A program made the position numbers and the translations under genes. The notes beneath the pieces are model-generated. The model saw nothing but the letters and a program-made list of their open reading frames with translations, had not been told where the DNA came from and did no database searches. A stretch of DNA of 19,153 nucleotides. It comes from Pseudomonadota bacterium (lineage in GTDB: Bacteria; Pseudomonadota; Gammaproteobacteria; Burkholderiales; Ferrovaceae). Positions 8,906 through 19,153 of this stretch are shown one piece after another. The first letter of the stretch is position 1. Each line of letters begins with the position of its first letter. Location: assembly GCA_021794775.1 (NCBI GenBank), contig JAJYQG010000114.1, forward strand, positions 1 to 19,153, read 5' to 3'.

Positions 8906-9408
8906 CAAAAAGTTTCCCGAGCTCGTTTGCGCAACTTTGCCTTGATCCGATTGCGCTTCAAGGGAGAAAGATAATCGACAAACACCTTACCCAGCAGATG
9001 ATCCATTTCATGCTGCAAACAGGTTGCCAACAATCCATCACCCTCGAAGCGAAAACTTTCTCCCTCAAGATTCATCGCCTCCACCATCACACTGTCGGCA
9101 CGCACCACCCTATCGTAGATCCCCGGAACCGACAGACACCCTTCCTCATGTTCGCGATGACCGGACGCTGACAACTGTACCGGATTGATGAATACTTTTT
9201 GTTGAGAACGGTCTTTCGAGACATCGATAACGATCACGCTCAGCGGAACGTTAACCTGCACTGCAGCCAATCCGATGCCTTCCGCCGCATACATGGTCTC
9301 CAACATATCCTTCACCAGTTGGCGAATGCCCTCATCAACCATCTCAACAGGGCGAGCCGGACGGTAGAGACGTGGATCGGGGTAACGGAGGATAGAAAGA
9401 AGCGCCAT
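8905..9408 (-). CDS. def: Peptide deformylase
   Basis: The enzyme removes the formyl group from the N-terminal methionine of nascent proteins. All three family motifs are intact in 167 residues: GIGLAAVQ at about 45-51, EEGCLSVP with metal ligand Cys91, and QHEMDHLLG with His133, catalytic Glu134 and His137. Length and spacing match the E. coli enzyme. The ATG at 9408-9406 gives the standard start [14 protein letters not shown], although no Shine-Dalgarno sequence is visible. It is the first gene of the minus-strand block and is divergent from dprA, so its promoter should lie in the 81-base spacer. Confidence 0.97.
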   Translation of the reverse strand: MALLSILRYPDPRLYRPARPVEMVDEGIRQLVKDMLETMYAAEGIGLAAVQVNVPLSVIVIDVSKDRSQQKVFINPVQLSASGHREHEEGCLSVPGIYDRVVRADSVMVEAMNLEGESFRFEGDGLLATCLQHEMDHLLGKVFVDYLSPLKRNRIKAKLRKRARETF

Positions 9409-9489
9409 GAAGAAACCGACTAATATTCATTGAGGGAACAAGGCTATTTTATCATAGCGGTACCCCCAATCCGCCCTTTGTCGATTCCT
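9409..9489. promoter_or_regulatory. Divergent def / dprA intergenic region
   Basis: The 81 bases between the def and dprA start codons must hold promoters for both directions. An AT-rich element at 9444-9457, CTATTTTATCATAG, is nearly palindromic. It contains TATCAT (9450-9455) reading towards dprA, and overlapping TATGAT and TAAAAT reading towards def, all passable -10 hexamers. I found no convincing -35 hexamer at the right distance in either direction. The region is otherwise C-rich on the plus strand, and neither gene shows a good ribosome binding site. Confidence 0.4.
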
Positions 9490-10449
9490 ATGCCCAGCCC
9501 TTTCCTTCCTTTACCTTCAGATGCCCCCGACACGCAATCAACACAACCACAGCCATTCGTCACGCTGCACCCAGGTGACCCAAGCTATCCCGCCACGCTG
9601 ATGCACCTATCTTCTCCCCCAAAAAGCCTTTACTTAAGAGGCGCGCCAGGGCTGCTCGAACAACCCATACTGGCCATCGTTGGAAGTCGCAACCCCACCG
9701 CACAGGGATTGCTCGATGCAACAGCATTTGCCCGAGAGCTATCTTTGACTGGATACACCATCATCAGCGGCCTGGCACTGGGCATTGATGCGGGAGCTCA
9801 CCAAGGAGGCATGATGGAGCGCGGCAAGACCATCGCCGTCATGGGAACGGGCATTGACCGCTTGTATCCACCCCAGAATCTCGGTCTGGCTCAGCATATC
9901 GCAACAGCCGGAGGCCTCATCATGACCGAGTTTGAACCCAACAGCCCTGCCCATTCGTGGCATTTCCCCCACCGTAACCGCCTTATCGCCGCCCTATGCC
10001 AAGGTTGCCTGGTGGTGGAAGCCTCTCTCGACAGTGGCTCGTTGATCACAGCCCGTTTAGCCCTGGAGCTTGGCCATGAAGTGTTTGCCTTGCCCGGCTC
10101 CATCCATTCCCCCCAGTCCAAAGGGTGTCACCACCTGATCAAGGAAGGCGCCAAATTGGTCGAAAGCGTGCGCGATATACTTGACGAACTCCCGAGATTG
10201 CCCTCAACATTGGCAGCATCTGGGGACAGTAAGCTTCGTTCCATCCCTGACGCCACCCAGTTTCTCGATGAAGAAAGTTACAAGCTGTGGCAGAATATGG
10301 GAAATGCGCCGGTGTCCATGGATCGGTTGGCCAAATTGAATGCATTGACGCTGCGTGAAGTAGCGTCCCTCTTGACCTTGATGGAACTTGCCGGCCACGT
10401 GGCCTTGCTCCCTGGAGGGATGGCCCAGAAATTGGTCAAAATGAACTAA
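9490..10449 (+). CDS. dprA: DNA processing protein DprA
   Basis: DprA binds single-stranded DNA and loads RecA, protecting incoming DNA in natural transformation. The 319-residue product has the conserved Rossmann-like domain: LAIVGSRNPTAQG, then GYTIISGLALGIDAGAH, GTGIDRLYPPQN, HFPHRNRLIAALCQG, VVEASLDSGSLITA and LPGSIHSPQSKGCHHLI. A C-terminal winged-helix segment lies at about residues 260-315 (MDRLAKLNALTLREVASLLTLMEL). The ATG at 9490 is chosen. The frame extends 20 codons upstream to a TTG at 9430, but that stretch is proline-rich, unlike the family start, and crosses the promoter region. No Shine-Dalgarno sequence precedes either start. Competence cannot be inferred from dprA alone, because non-competent bacteria also keep it. 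Confidence 0.95.
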   Translation: MPSPFLPLPSDAPDTQSTQPQPFVTLHPGDPSYPATLMHLSSPPKSLYLRGAPGLLEQPILAIVGSRNPTAQGLLDATAFARELSLTGYTIISGLALGIDAGAHQGGMMERGKTIAVMGTGIDRLYPPQNLGLAQHIATAGGLIMTEFEPNSPAHSWHFPHRNRLIAALCQGCLVVEASLDSGSLITARLALELGHEVFALPGSIHSPQSKGCHHLIKEGAKLVESVRDILDELPRLPSTLAASGDSKLRSIPDATQFLDEESYKLWQNMGNAPVSMDRLAKLNALTLREVASLLTLMELAGHVALLPGGMAQKLVKMN

Positions 10450-10486
10450 GATCGTGGCTTGAGCCGTTCCGCCCTGGTGTAAATCT

Positions 10487-10492
10487 TAAGGA
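10487..10492 (+). promoter_or_regulatory. Ribosome binding site of smg
   Basis: TAAGGA lies eight bases before the ATG at 10501, the clearest Shine-Dalgarno element in the plus-strand block. It supports the annotated smg start. Confidence 0.6.
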
Positions 10493-10500
10493 TCGCAACA

Positions 10501-10983
10501 ATGGTGGACATCCTTTTTTTTGTTTACGAGAACTTCTTTGTATCGGGAATTTACCCTTCCCGATCGGTTCTTGCAGAGCGTCTTTACGCAGCTGGCTTTG
10601 AAGAAATAGCCGTCGACGGCACATTGAACTGGCTTGCTACCTTGGAAATCTGCGCGGAGCAAGACAATGGCGTCTTGAGCCATACCGGCCATTTTCCCGA
10701 AGACTGGGTCAGCCCCATGGCCTGTCGTCACCTTGCTCCTGCCGAGTTGGCCTGCCTGGAACAGGATGGCTGGGAATTTCTCGCCTTTCTTGAACATGGC
10801 GGGGTGTTAACCCCGATGCAAAGAGAACTGATTCTTTCCGGGCTCATGGCTTCCGATTTTGATGAGCCAAATCTAGACAAAGTCAAGCTCTTGACACTGA
10901 TGGTCTTATGGCGCCAAGGTTCCGATCCGAACGCCTTGCTGATCGAAGAGTTGATTCATCTTGAGCATACACCGATACATTGA
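10501..10983 (+). CDS. smg: Smg family protein (DUF494)
   Basis: The 160-residue protein begins MVDILFFVYENFF and contains an HLAPAELACLEQDGWEFLAFLE core and a C-terminal KLLTLMVLWRQGSDPNALLIEELI helix pair, as in Smg proteins. Its biochemical role is not established. Its place between dprA and topA is the standard proteobacterial order, which supports the call. TAAGGA at 10487-10492 stands eight bases before the ATG. It follows dprA by 51 bases and precedes topA by nine, so the three are probably one transcript. Confidence 0.92.
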   Translation: MVDILFFVYENFFVSGIYPSRSVLAERLYAAGFEEIAVDGTLNWLATLEICAEQDNGVLSHTGHFPEDWVSPMACRHLAPAELACLEQDGWEFLAFLEHGGVLTPMQRELILSGLMASDFDEPNLDKVKLLTLMVLWRQGSDPNALLIEELIHLEHTPIH

Positions 10984-10992
10984 AAAAACACG

Positions 10993-13614
10993 ATGACCGA
11001 TTCCAAAAACCTTTTAATCGTTGAATCCCCCTCCAAAGCCAAGACCCTGAAGAAATATCTTGGTCCCACTTTTGAGATCTTGGCTTCTTATGGACATGTG
11101 CGCGATCTAATCCCGAAATCGGGGGCCGTTGACACCAACGATGCTTTCGCCATGAAATACCAGCTCATCGAGCGCAACAAGAAGCATGTGGAAGCCATCT
11201 GTGCAGCCGTGCAAAAGGTTGATCACATCTACCTGGGCACCGACCCGGACCGCGAAGGAGAAGCCATTGCCTGGCATTTGGCCGAAATCCTCCAGCAGCG
11301 TCAGCTTTTGGCCAACCGTAGCGTTGAACGTGTGGCTTTTCACGAAATCACACAGAATGCCATTCGTGACGCCGTGGCCAACCCAAGGACCCTGTCCCTG
11401 GATCTGATCAACGCTCAGCAGGCCCGACGAGCCCTGGATTATTTGGTGGGTTTCAACCTGTCGCCTTTACTCTGGAAAAAAATTCGCCGCGGCTTATCCG
11501 CTGGTCGTGTTCAGAGTCCGGCCTTGCGGCTGATCGTTGAACGTGAAATGGCCATCCGCGCCTTCGTTCAGGAGGAATACTGGTCGATTCATCTGGAAAG
11601 CCAAAAGAATCAGCAACTGTTTCAAGCCAAACTGGTGCAACTCGATGGCGAAAAGGTTCAAAACGCGACCATCCCCAATGAGGCACGCCAATCGGAGATC
11701 CTGTCTTCCCTGCAAGGTGTACCCGTTACTGTCACCCGGATTGAGAAAAAGCAGCGCTTGCGTTTCCCCGCAGCCCCATTCACAACCTCGACACTGCAAC
11801 AGGAAGCGGTTAGGAAACTTGGTTTTACCACCGATCGCACCATGAAAGTCGCCCAACAATTGTATGAAGGCATTGATATTGGCAGTGGCGCCGTCGGTTT
11901 GATCTCCTACATGAGAACCGACTCGGTACAACTTTCCCAAGAAGCATTGACGGATATTCGGCAACATATTGCAGCCAATTTTTCGGCCGAATTCCTGCCA
12001 GCCAAGACCGTCTCCTACGCCAACAAAAGCAAAAATGCGCAGGAGGCTCATGAAGCCATTCGCCCCACCGCCATTGCCCATACACCAGACAGCCTGCGCC
12101 AACATCTGAGCGCTGAGCAATTCAAACTGTATGAAATGATCTGGAAGCGAACGGTGGCCTGCCAGATGGCCCCTGCGCGCTTCGATACGGTCAGCGCCGA
12201 TATCGAAGCTGGCCCTGCAGCACTATTTCGCGCCACAGGACAGACCCTTGTTTTTTCTGGATTTATCGCCGTCTATCGCGAAGATGTGGATGATGTTTCC
12301 AGCGAAGCCAACGACGATGAACTTCGACTCCCTCCTCTCGTGGAAGGAGAAACGTTGGTTCCAAACCGCTTATGGGGCGAACAACATTTTACCCAACCAC
12401 CACCCCGTTTCAGTGAAGCCAGTTTGGTCAAAGCGTTGGAAGAGTACGGCATCGGTCGACCCTCGACGTATGCCAGCATCATCAGCACACTGGTTCAACG
12501 CGAATACGTAGCCCTAGATAAAAAACGCTTCACGCCCACCGATGTCGGCGAAGTCGTCAACCGTTTCCTGACAGAACATTTCTCTCGTTACGTCGATTAC
12601 GAATTCACCGCCAAACTTGAAGACCAGCTGGATCAAATATCCGAAGGAAAACTCGAATGGCTAACGGTTCTGGATAATTTCTGGTCCGATTTTAACGCCC
12701 AGTTATCCGACAAATCGAATGTTTCACGAGCTGAGATCACCCAGGAAGTTCTCGACGAAGCATGCCCAAAATGCGGGAAACCGTTGACGGTACGCCTTGG
12801 AAAGCGTGGTAAATTTGTTGGTTGCAGCGGTTTCCCGGAATGCGATTTCACCCGCAACCGCGACGGTTCCCCTCGCTCCGACGAACCCATCAGCGTGGCG
12901 GTAGAACCCGAGAGCCAGCTTCCCATTCTGCTCATGCAAGGCCCTTTTGGCCCTTATGTCCAATTGGGCGACAGTGCCTCAGCCCCTGGTAAGAAACCCA
13001 AACGGGTCTCGCTCCCTAAAGGAGTAGAGCCCACTCAACTGACACCAGAAATGGCGCTCCAGCTGATTCATCTGCCTCGCACATTGGGCAATCATCCCGA
13101 AACCGGAAAACCCGTGGTGGTCAACATTGGTCGTTTTGGCCCTTACGTTCAGCATGACGGTAATTTCCGTTCTATCCCAAAAATCATGTCCATTTTCAGC
13201 ATCGAACTGGAACAGGGAATCTCCCTGCTCAATGAACCCAAAAATAGTGCTCGCAAGACCTCTTCGGGACTTATTCGAGCTTTGGGCGAACATCCTCGTG
13301 ATAACCAGCCCGTTGAGCTCCATCGTGGCCAATATGGCGTGTACGTCAAATATGGAAAGGTCAATGCGACCGTGCCTGCTGACGTCAACATCGACGAACT
13401 CAACCTGGATGATGCCGTAGACCTGATCGCTCTGAAATTGGCCAACGCACCGGACAAACCAGAAAAACCGCCCGTCAATGGCAATACCCTGGAGCAACGC
13501 CGGGACGCATCGGCCAAGAAGAAAAGCCATAACGGGCCCAAACGATCCCCTGGCAAGGGAACCGCTCAGCCTTTACGGTCTAAAAATCGTGTACGCAAGG
13601 ATGGTATCCTTTGA
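10993..13614 (+). CDS. topA: DNA topoisomerase I
   Basis: This type IA enzyme relaxes negative supercoils. The N-terminal Toprim domain starts NLLIVESPSKAKTLKKYLG and carries the acidic GTDPDREGEAIAWHL motif. The catalytic tyrosine is Tyr306 in GLISYMRTDSVQL, and EEYGIGRPSTYASIISTLV closes the core. After residue 590 there is one Cys4 zinc ribbon (Cys591, Cys594, Cys611, Cys617). Three glycine-aromatic repeats follow (GPFGPYVQLG, GRFGPYVQHDG, GQYGVYVKYG) of the kind found in many bacterial TopA C-termini, where E. coli has further zinc ribbons. The last 35 residues are Lys/Arg-rich. At 873 residues the length is normal. The ATG follows the smg stop by nine bases, without a strong Shine-Dalgarno sequence. 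Confidence 0.98.
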   Translation: MTDSKNLLIVESPSKAKTLKKYLGPTFEILASYGHVRDLIPKSGAVDTNDAFAMKYQLIERNKKHVEAICAAVQKVDHIYLGTDPDREGEAIAWHLAEILQQRQLLANRSVERVAFHEITQNAIRDAVANPRTLSLDLINAQQARRALDYLVGFNLSPLLWKKIRRGLSAGRVQSPALRLIVEREMAIRAFVQEEYWSIHLESQKNQQLFQAKLVQLDGEKVQNATIPNEARQSEILSSLQGVPVTVTRIEKKQRLRFPAAPFTTSTLQQEAVRKLGFTTDRTMKVAQQLYEGIDIGSGAVGLISYMRTDSVQLSQEALTDIRQHIAANFSAEFLPAKTVSYANKSKNAQEAHEAIRPTAIAHTPDSLRQHLSAEQFKLYEMIWKRTVACQMAPARFDTVSADIEAGPAALFRATGQTLVFSGFIAVYREDVDDVSSEANDDELRLPPLVEGETLVPNRLWGEQHFTQPPPRFSEASLVKALEEYGIGRPSTYASIISTLVQREYVALDKKRFTPTDVGEVVNRFLTEHFSRYVDYEFTAKLEDQLDQISEGKLEWLTVLDNFWSDFNAQLSDKSNVSRAEITQEVLDEACPKCGKPLTVRLGKRGKFVGCSGFPECDFTRNRDGSPRSDEPISVAVEPESQLPILLMQGPFGPYVQLGDSASAPGKKPKRVSLPKGVEPTQLTPEMALQLIHLPRTLGNHPETGKPVVVNIGRFGPYVQHDGNFRSIPKIMSIFSIELEQGISLLNEPKNSARKTSSGLIRALGEHPRDNQPVELHRGQYGVYVKYGKVNATVPADVNIDELNLDDAVDLIALKLANAPDKPEKPPVNGNTLEQRRDASAKKKSHNGPKRSPGKGTAQPLRSKNRVRKDGIL

Positions 13615-14454
13615 ATGTGGTCCATCCTCATTCCGACCTGGAATAACCTCGATCTCCTGCAACTTTGCATCGCTCGCATCCGCCAGAACACCGTCCATCC
13701 CTATGAGATCCTCGTTCATGTCAATGAGGGCTCAGATGGGACTCTGGACTGGATTTCGCGACAAAACATCACCTTCACCCATTCGACGAGCAACATTGGT
13801 ATCTGTGATGCCGTCAATCTGATCGCTACCCACGCCCAATACCCCTATATCGTTTACTTGAATGATGATATGGTCTGTCTGCCTGACTGGGATAAAGAAC
13901 TTGAAAAGGCCATAAGCCTTCTGGGCACCGATGCTTTCATGCTTTCCGGCACCATGATCGAGCCTGTAGCGTCGGGCAATGACTGCGTCATCGTCGGTGA
14001 CTACGGCAGAGGCCCGGATAGCTTCCGTGAAGCCGATTTGTTGCGTGATCTGGCTAGCCTGTCTAAACCCAACTGGTATGGTGCCACCTGGCCTCCTACC
14101 GTGGTCCACAAACAGTGGTGGGACAGGGTAGGGGGATACAGTACAGAATTTTCTCCTGGCATGAGCAGCGACAACGATTTCACCATGAAAATGTGGCAGG
14201 CTGGGTGCCGTATCTTTCTGGGTATTGGTAGCGCAAGGGTCTACCATTTCATGTCACGTTCCACGGGCAAAGTCATCAAAAATGATGGCCGTCGCCAATT
14301 TTTGGTGAAATGGGGCATCACTCAGTCCACTTTTGACCGTCATTTCCTGCGCCGCGGAGAAATAGCCCACAACCCCACGCTCACCGAACCCAAACCGACT
14401 TTACAGTACGGCTGGGACCGATTGAGAAGCAGGCTCAAGCGTTTTTTTGCTTGA
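13615..14454 (+). CDS. Family 2 glycosyltransferase (GT-A fold)
   Basis: The 279-residue protein begins directly with the GT2 nucleotide-binding strand, MWSILIPTWNNLDLLQLCI. It then has NEGSDGTLDW and TSNIGICDAVN, and the DxD-like metal motif YLNDDM with Asp84 and Asp85. A segment GGYSTEFSPGMSSDNDFTMK supplies the acidic acceptor-side residues. No membrane helix is evident, so it is probably cytoplasmic. It should transfer a sugar to a surface glycan or protein; donor and acceptor are not readable. The ATG follows the topA stop with no intervening base and without a good Shine-Dalgarno sequence, so translation probably depends on topA. The product is unrelated to topoisomerase and is not part of the usual dprA-smg-topA set. 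Together with the sugar genes at the left edge it suggests glycan genes scattered near the origin. Confidence 0.88.
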   Translation: MWSILIPTWNNLDLLQLCIARIRQNTVHPYEILVHVNEGSDGTLDWISRQNITFTHSTSNIGICDAVNLIATHAQYPYIVYLNDDMVCLPDWDKELEKAISLLGTDAFMLSGTMIEPVASGNDCVIVGDYGRGPDSFREADLLRDLASLSKPNWYGATWPPTVVHKQWWDRVGGYSTEFSPGMSSDNDFTMKMWQAGCRIFLGIGSARVYHFMSRSTGKVIKNDGRRQFLVKWGITQSTFDRHFLRRGEIAHNPTLTEPKPTLQYGWDRLRSRLKRFFA

Positions 14455-14457
14455 ACC
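14432..14457 (-). terminator. Possible gyrB 3' hairpin between convergent genes
   Basis: Arms at 14432-14440 and 14449-14457 pair around an eight-base loop. In the gyrB-direction transcript the stem is nine base pairs (one G-U), with a loop of seven adenines and one C, starting 15 bases after the gyrB stop. In the plus direction one pair becomes a C-A mismatch and the hairpin overlaps the glycosyltransferase stop codon. No uridine tract follows on either strand, so it is not a classical intrinsic terminator. It may instead protect 3' ends or slow polymerase. Confidence 0.3.
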
Positions 14458-14471
14458 ATCCCAACACCCTC

Positions 14472-18007
<3,536 letters not shown>

Positions 18008-18070
18008 AGAAATACCTTGATAATAATTAAGGTTTCGAAATAATGTTGATAACCATGAAAAACATCATAC

Positions 18071-18083
18071 TATCAACTTGTTG
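18071..18083 (+). promoter_or_regulatory. IHF consensus site
   Basis: TATCAACTTGTTG fits WATCAANNNNTTR at every fixed position. It lies between two minus-strand DnaA-box-like sequences, in the place where a DNA bend would help origin unwinding. The motif is short and degenerate, so a chance match in AT-rich DNA is possible. Confidence 0.4.
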
Positions 18084-18167
18084 CAAAAAATTATCAGCGT
18101 TCAAAAGCCATCTTATTGGCTGGGGATGGTTTGTGCATACCTTAGGCAGATTGAAAGGTTTGCAAAG

Positions 18168-18176
18168 TTATTCACA
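18168..18176 (+). promoter_or_regulatory. DnaA box (exact TTATNCACA)
   Basis: TTATTCACA is the only exact consensus DnaA box in the spacer. A one-mismatch box in the same orientation follows 13 bases later (18190-18198), just before the dnaA stop codon. Confidence 0.6.
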
Positions 18177-18212
18177 AATCGTCTCCATGTTATCAACAGA
18201 GTTGTTTCGGTA

Positions 18213-19153
18213 TCATCCGTTCAGTATCTGAGTCAAGGTTTCATAGTCTCTTTTGATGTCTTCTTCGGATAACCGAAGCTCCTGGACTTTTTTGCAAGCA
18301 TGAATGACGGTTGTATGATCTCTACCACCGAATGCTTCTCCTATGTTCGGTAGGCTTAGATCCGTGATGTCTTTGGCCAAAGCCATGGCGACCTGCCTGG
18401 GACGCGCCAAGGCTTTGGTACGTTTTTTGGAGAACATGTCACTGACTTTGATCTTATAGTAATCGGCAACGGTTTTCTGTATGTTTTCAATGGAAATTTG
18501 ACGGTGTTGCAGTGCAAGAACGTCTTTCAGTGCTTCCTTGGTGGTGTTGACGGTGATGGGCTCATTGCGAAAACCGCAGTAAGCAACGACCCGTTTAAGC
18601 GCTCCTTCCAATTCCCGAACATTGGAACGAATGCTCTTGGCTATGAAAAAAGCCACCGATTCATCCAGAACGATGGATTCGCGCTGAGCTTTATTGATCA
18701 GGATGGCAACACGCATTTCAAGTTCAGGAGGTTCCACGGCAACCGTCAAACCCCATCCGAATCGCGAAATGAGCCTTTGTTCCATCCCATTGATTTCTTT
18801 TGGAAAACTATCGCACGTGATGATGATTTGTCGGTGTGATTCCACCAAGGCATTGAAAGCAAAAAAGAACTCTTCCTGCGTTCTGGCTTTGTTACCAAAA
18901 AACTGGATATCGTCGATCATGAGAAGATCCAGGCTGTGGTAATAGCGCTTGAATGCATCAAAAGATTTATGCTGATAAGCGCGCACAACATCAGAGACAT
19001 ACTTTTCGGCATGAATGTAGCGAACTTTTGTTTTCGGATTTCTTTCCAGAATTTGGTTGCCAATGGCTTGAATCAAATGGGTTTTTCCAAGACCAACACC
19101 ACCGTAGATGAAAAGGGGATTGTAAGCAGAACCGAGGTTTTCAGAAACCTGGA
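18213..19153 (-). CDS. dnaA: Chromosomal replication initiator DnaA (5' end outside window)
   Basis: The visible 313 codons cover the AAA+ ATPase domain III and DNA-binding domain IV; domains I and II lie beyond the right edge. The reading frame stays open through the edge, so the ATG at 19076 is internal and not the start. Walker A is GGVGLGKTH just inside the edge, followed by Walker [12 protein letters not shown], sensor region [12 protein letters not shown] and [20 protein letters not shown]. The domain IV signature [40 protein letters not shown] recognises DnaA boxes; it includes GRDHTTV, the strand that contacts the box. The gene heads dnaA-dnaN-gyrB, and candidate DnaA boxes follow its stop. 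Confidence 0.98.
   Translation of the reverse strand, partial: QVSENLGSAYNPLFIYGGVGLGKTHLIQAIGNQILERNPKTKVRYIHAEKYVSDVVRAYQHKSFDAFKRYYHSLDLLMIDDIQFFGNKARTQEEFFFAFNALVESHRQIIITCDSFPKEINGMEQRLISRFGWGLTVAVEPPELEMRVAILINKAQRESIVLDESVAFFIAKSIRSNVRELEGALKRVVAYCGFRNEPITVNTTKEALKDVLALQHRQISIENIQKTVADYYKIKVSDMFSKKRTKALARPRQVAMALAKDITDLSLPNIGEAFGGRDHTTVIHACKKVQELRLSEEDIKRDYETLTQILNG

Larger units (their letters stand above)
18008..18212. other. oriC: Candidate replication origin (oriC) in the dnaA-dnaN spacer
   Basis: The spacer holds one exact DnaA box, TTATTCACA at 18168-18176 (plus). Three others differ by one base from TTATNCACA: TTATCAACA at 18190-18198 (plus), TTATCAACA at 18044-18052 (minus) and GTATGCACA at 18132-18140 (minus). 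TATCAACTTGTTG at 18071-18083 matches the IHF consensus WATCAANNNNTTR exactly. The dnaN-proximal third (about 18008-18068) is AT-rich and could be the unwinding element. A weak dnaN promoter, TTGATA-18-TTATCA on the minus strand (18076 to 18047), overlaps these motifs. The region upstream of dnaA lies outside the window and is a rival location for the origin. The boxes could also serve dnaA/dnaN autoregulation. Confidence 0.5.

Noticed and set aside
9430..9489. TTG-initiated N-terminal extension of DprA
   Set aside because: The 20 extra residues are unlike the family, there is no ribosome binding site, and the stretch covers the likely promoter region. The ATG at 9490 is preferred.
11494..12120. 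208-residue minus-strand open frame inside topA
   Set aside because: It is antisense to the catalytic core of topA, including the active-site tyrosine region, and matches no family I know.
12763..13614. topA C-terminus as truncated or frameshifted because only one zinc ribbon is present
   Set aside because: The frame is intact, and the following three glycine-aromatic repeats and basic tail are a common alternative TopA C-terminal arrangement.
18213..19076. DnaA as a complete 287-residue protein
   Set aside because: The frame is open upstream to the window edge and encodes the Walker A motif there, so the ATG at 19076 is internal and the gene is cut by the window.

Overview
The window reads as a chromosomal, housekeeping-dense segment of a betaproteobacterium. 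Three local gene orders support this: dnaA-dnaN-gyrB with no recF between dnaN and gyrB, def-fmt-rsmB-DUF4390-ntrY-ntrX, and dprA-smg-topA. All three are familiar in Betaproteobacteria. The DNA is of medium G+C by eye. The genus cannot be fixed from the sequence alone. Coding density is very high; the longest gap is the 205-base dnaA-dnaN spacer, and no gene-free stretch exceeds 300 bases.

Left block (1-9408, minus strand): nine genes run in one direction and every junction overlaps. In transcription order they are def (peptide deformylase), fmt (methionyl-tRNA formyltransferase), rsmB (16S rRNA m5C967 methyltransferase), a secreted DUF4390 protein, ntrY (membrane histidine kinase), ntrX (response regulator), a GT-B glycosyltransferase, an O-antigen-ligase/polymerase-type membrane protein, and an open frame cut by the left edge. 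Translation maturation, rRNA modification, two-component signalling and surface-polysaccharide synthesis are thus stacked in what looks like one transcription unit. The NtrX central AAA+ domain is degenerate: it has no Walker A lysine and no GAFTGA loop.

Middle block (9409-14454, plus strand): an 81-base divergent spacer separates def from dprA. dprA (ssDNA-binding/RecA loader), smg (DUF494), topA (topoisomerase I) and a family-2 glycosyltransferase follow in the same direction. The last abuts the topA stop codon with no gap.

Right block (14472-19153, minus strand): gyrB, dnaN and a dnaA gene cut by the right edge. The dnaA-dnaN spacer holds one exact and three near-match DnaA boxes, an AT-rich stretch and a consensus IHF motif, so it is a candidate replication origin. 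gyrB converges on the glycosyltransferase gene with 17 bases between stops and a hairpin there.

I saw no RNA genes, CRISPR arrays, insertion sequences, phage genes or defence systems, and nothing that amounts to a clearly undescribed system. The points most worth a second look are the candidate origin, the degenerate NtrX, the DUF4390-NtrYX-polysaccharide stack, and the topA-linked glycosyltransferase.
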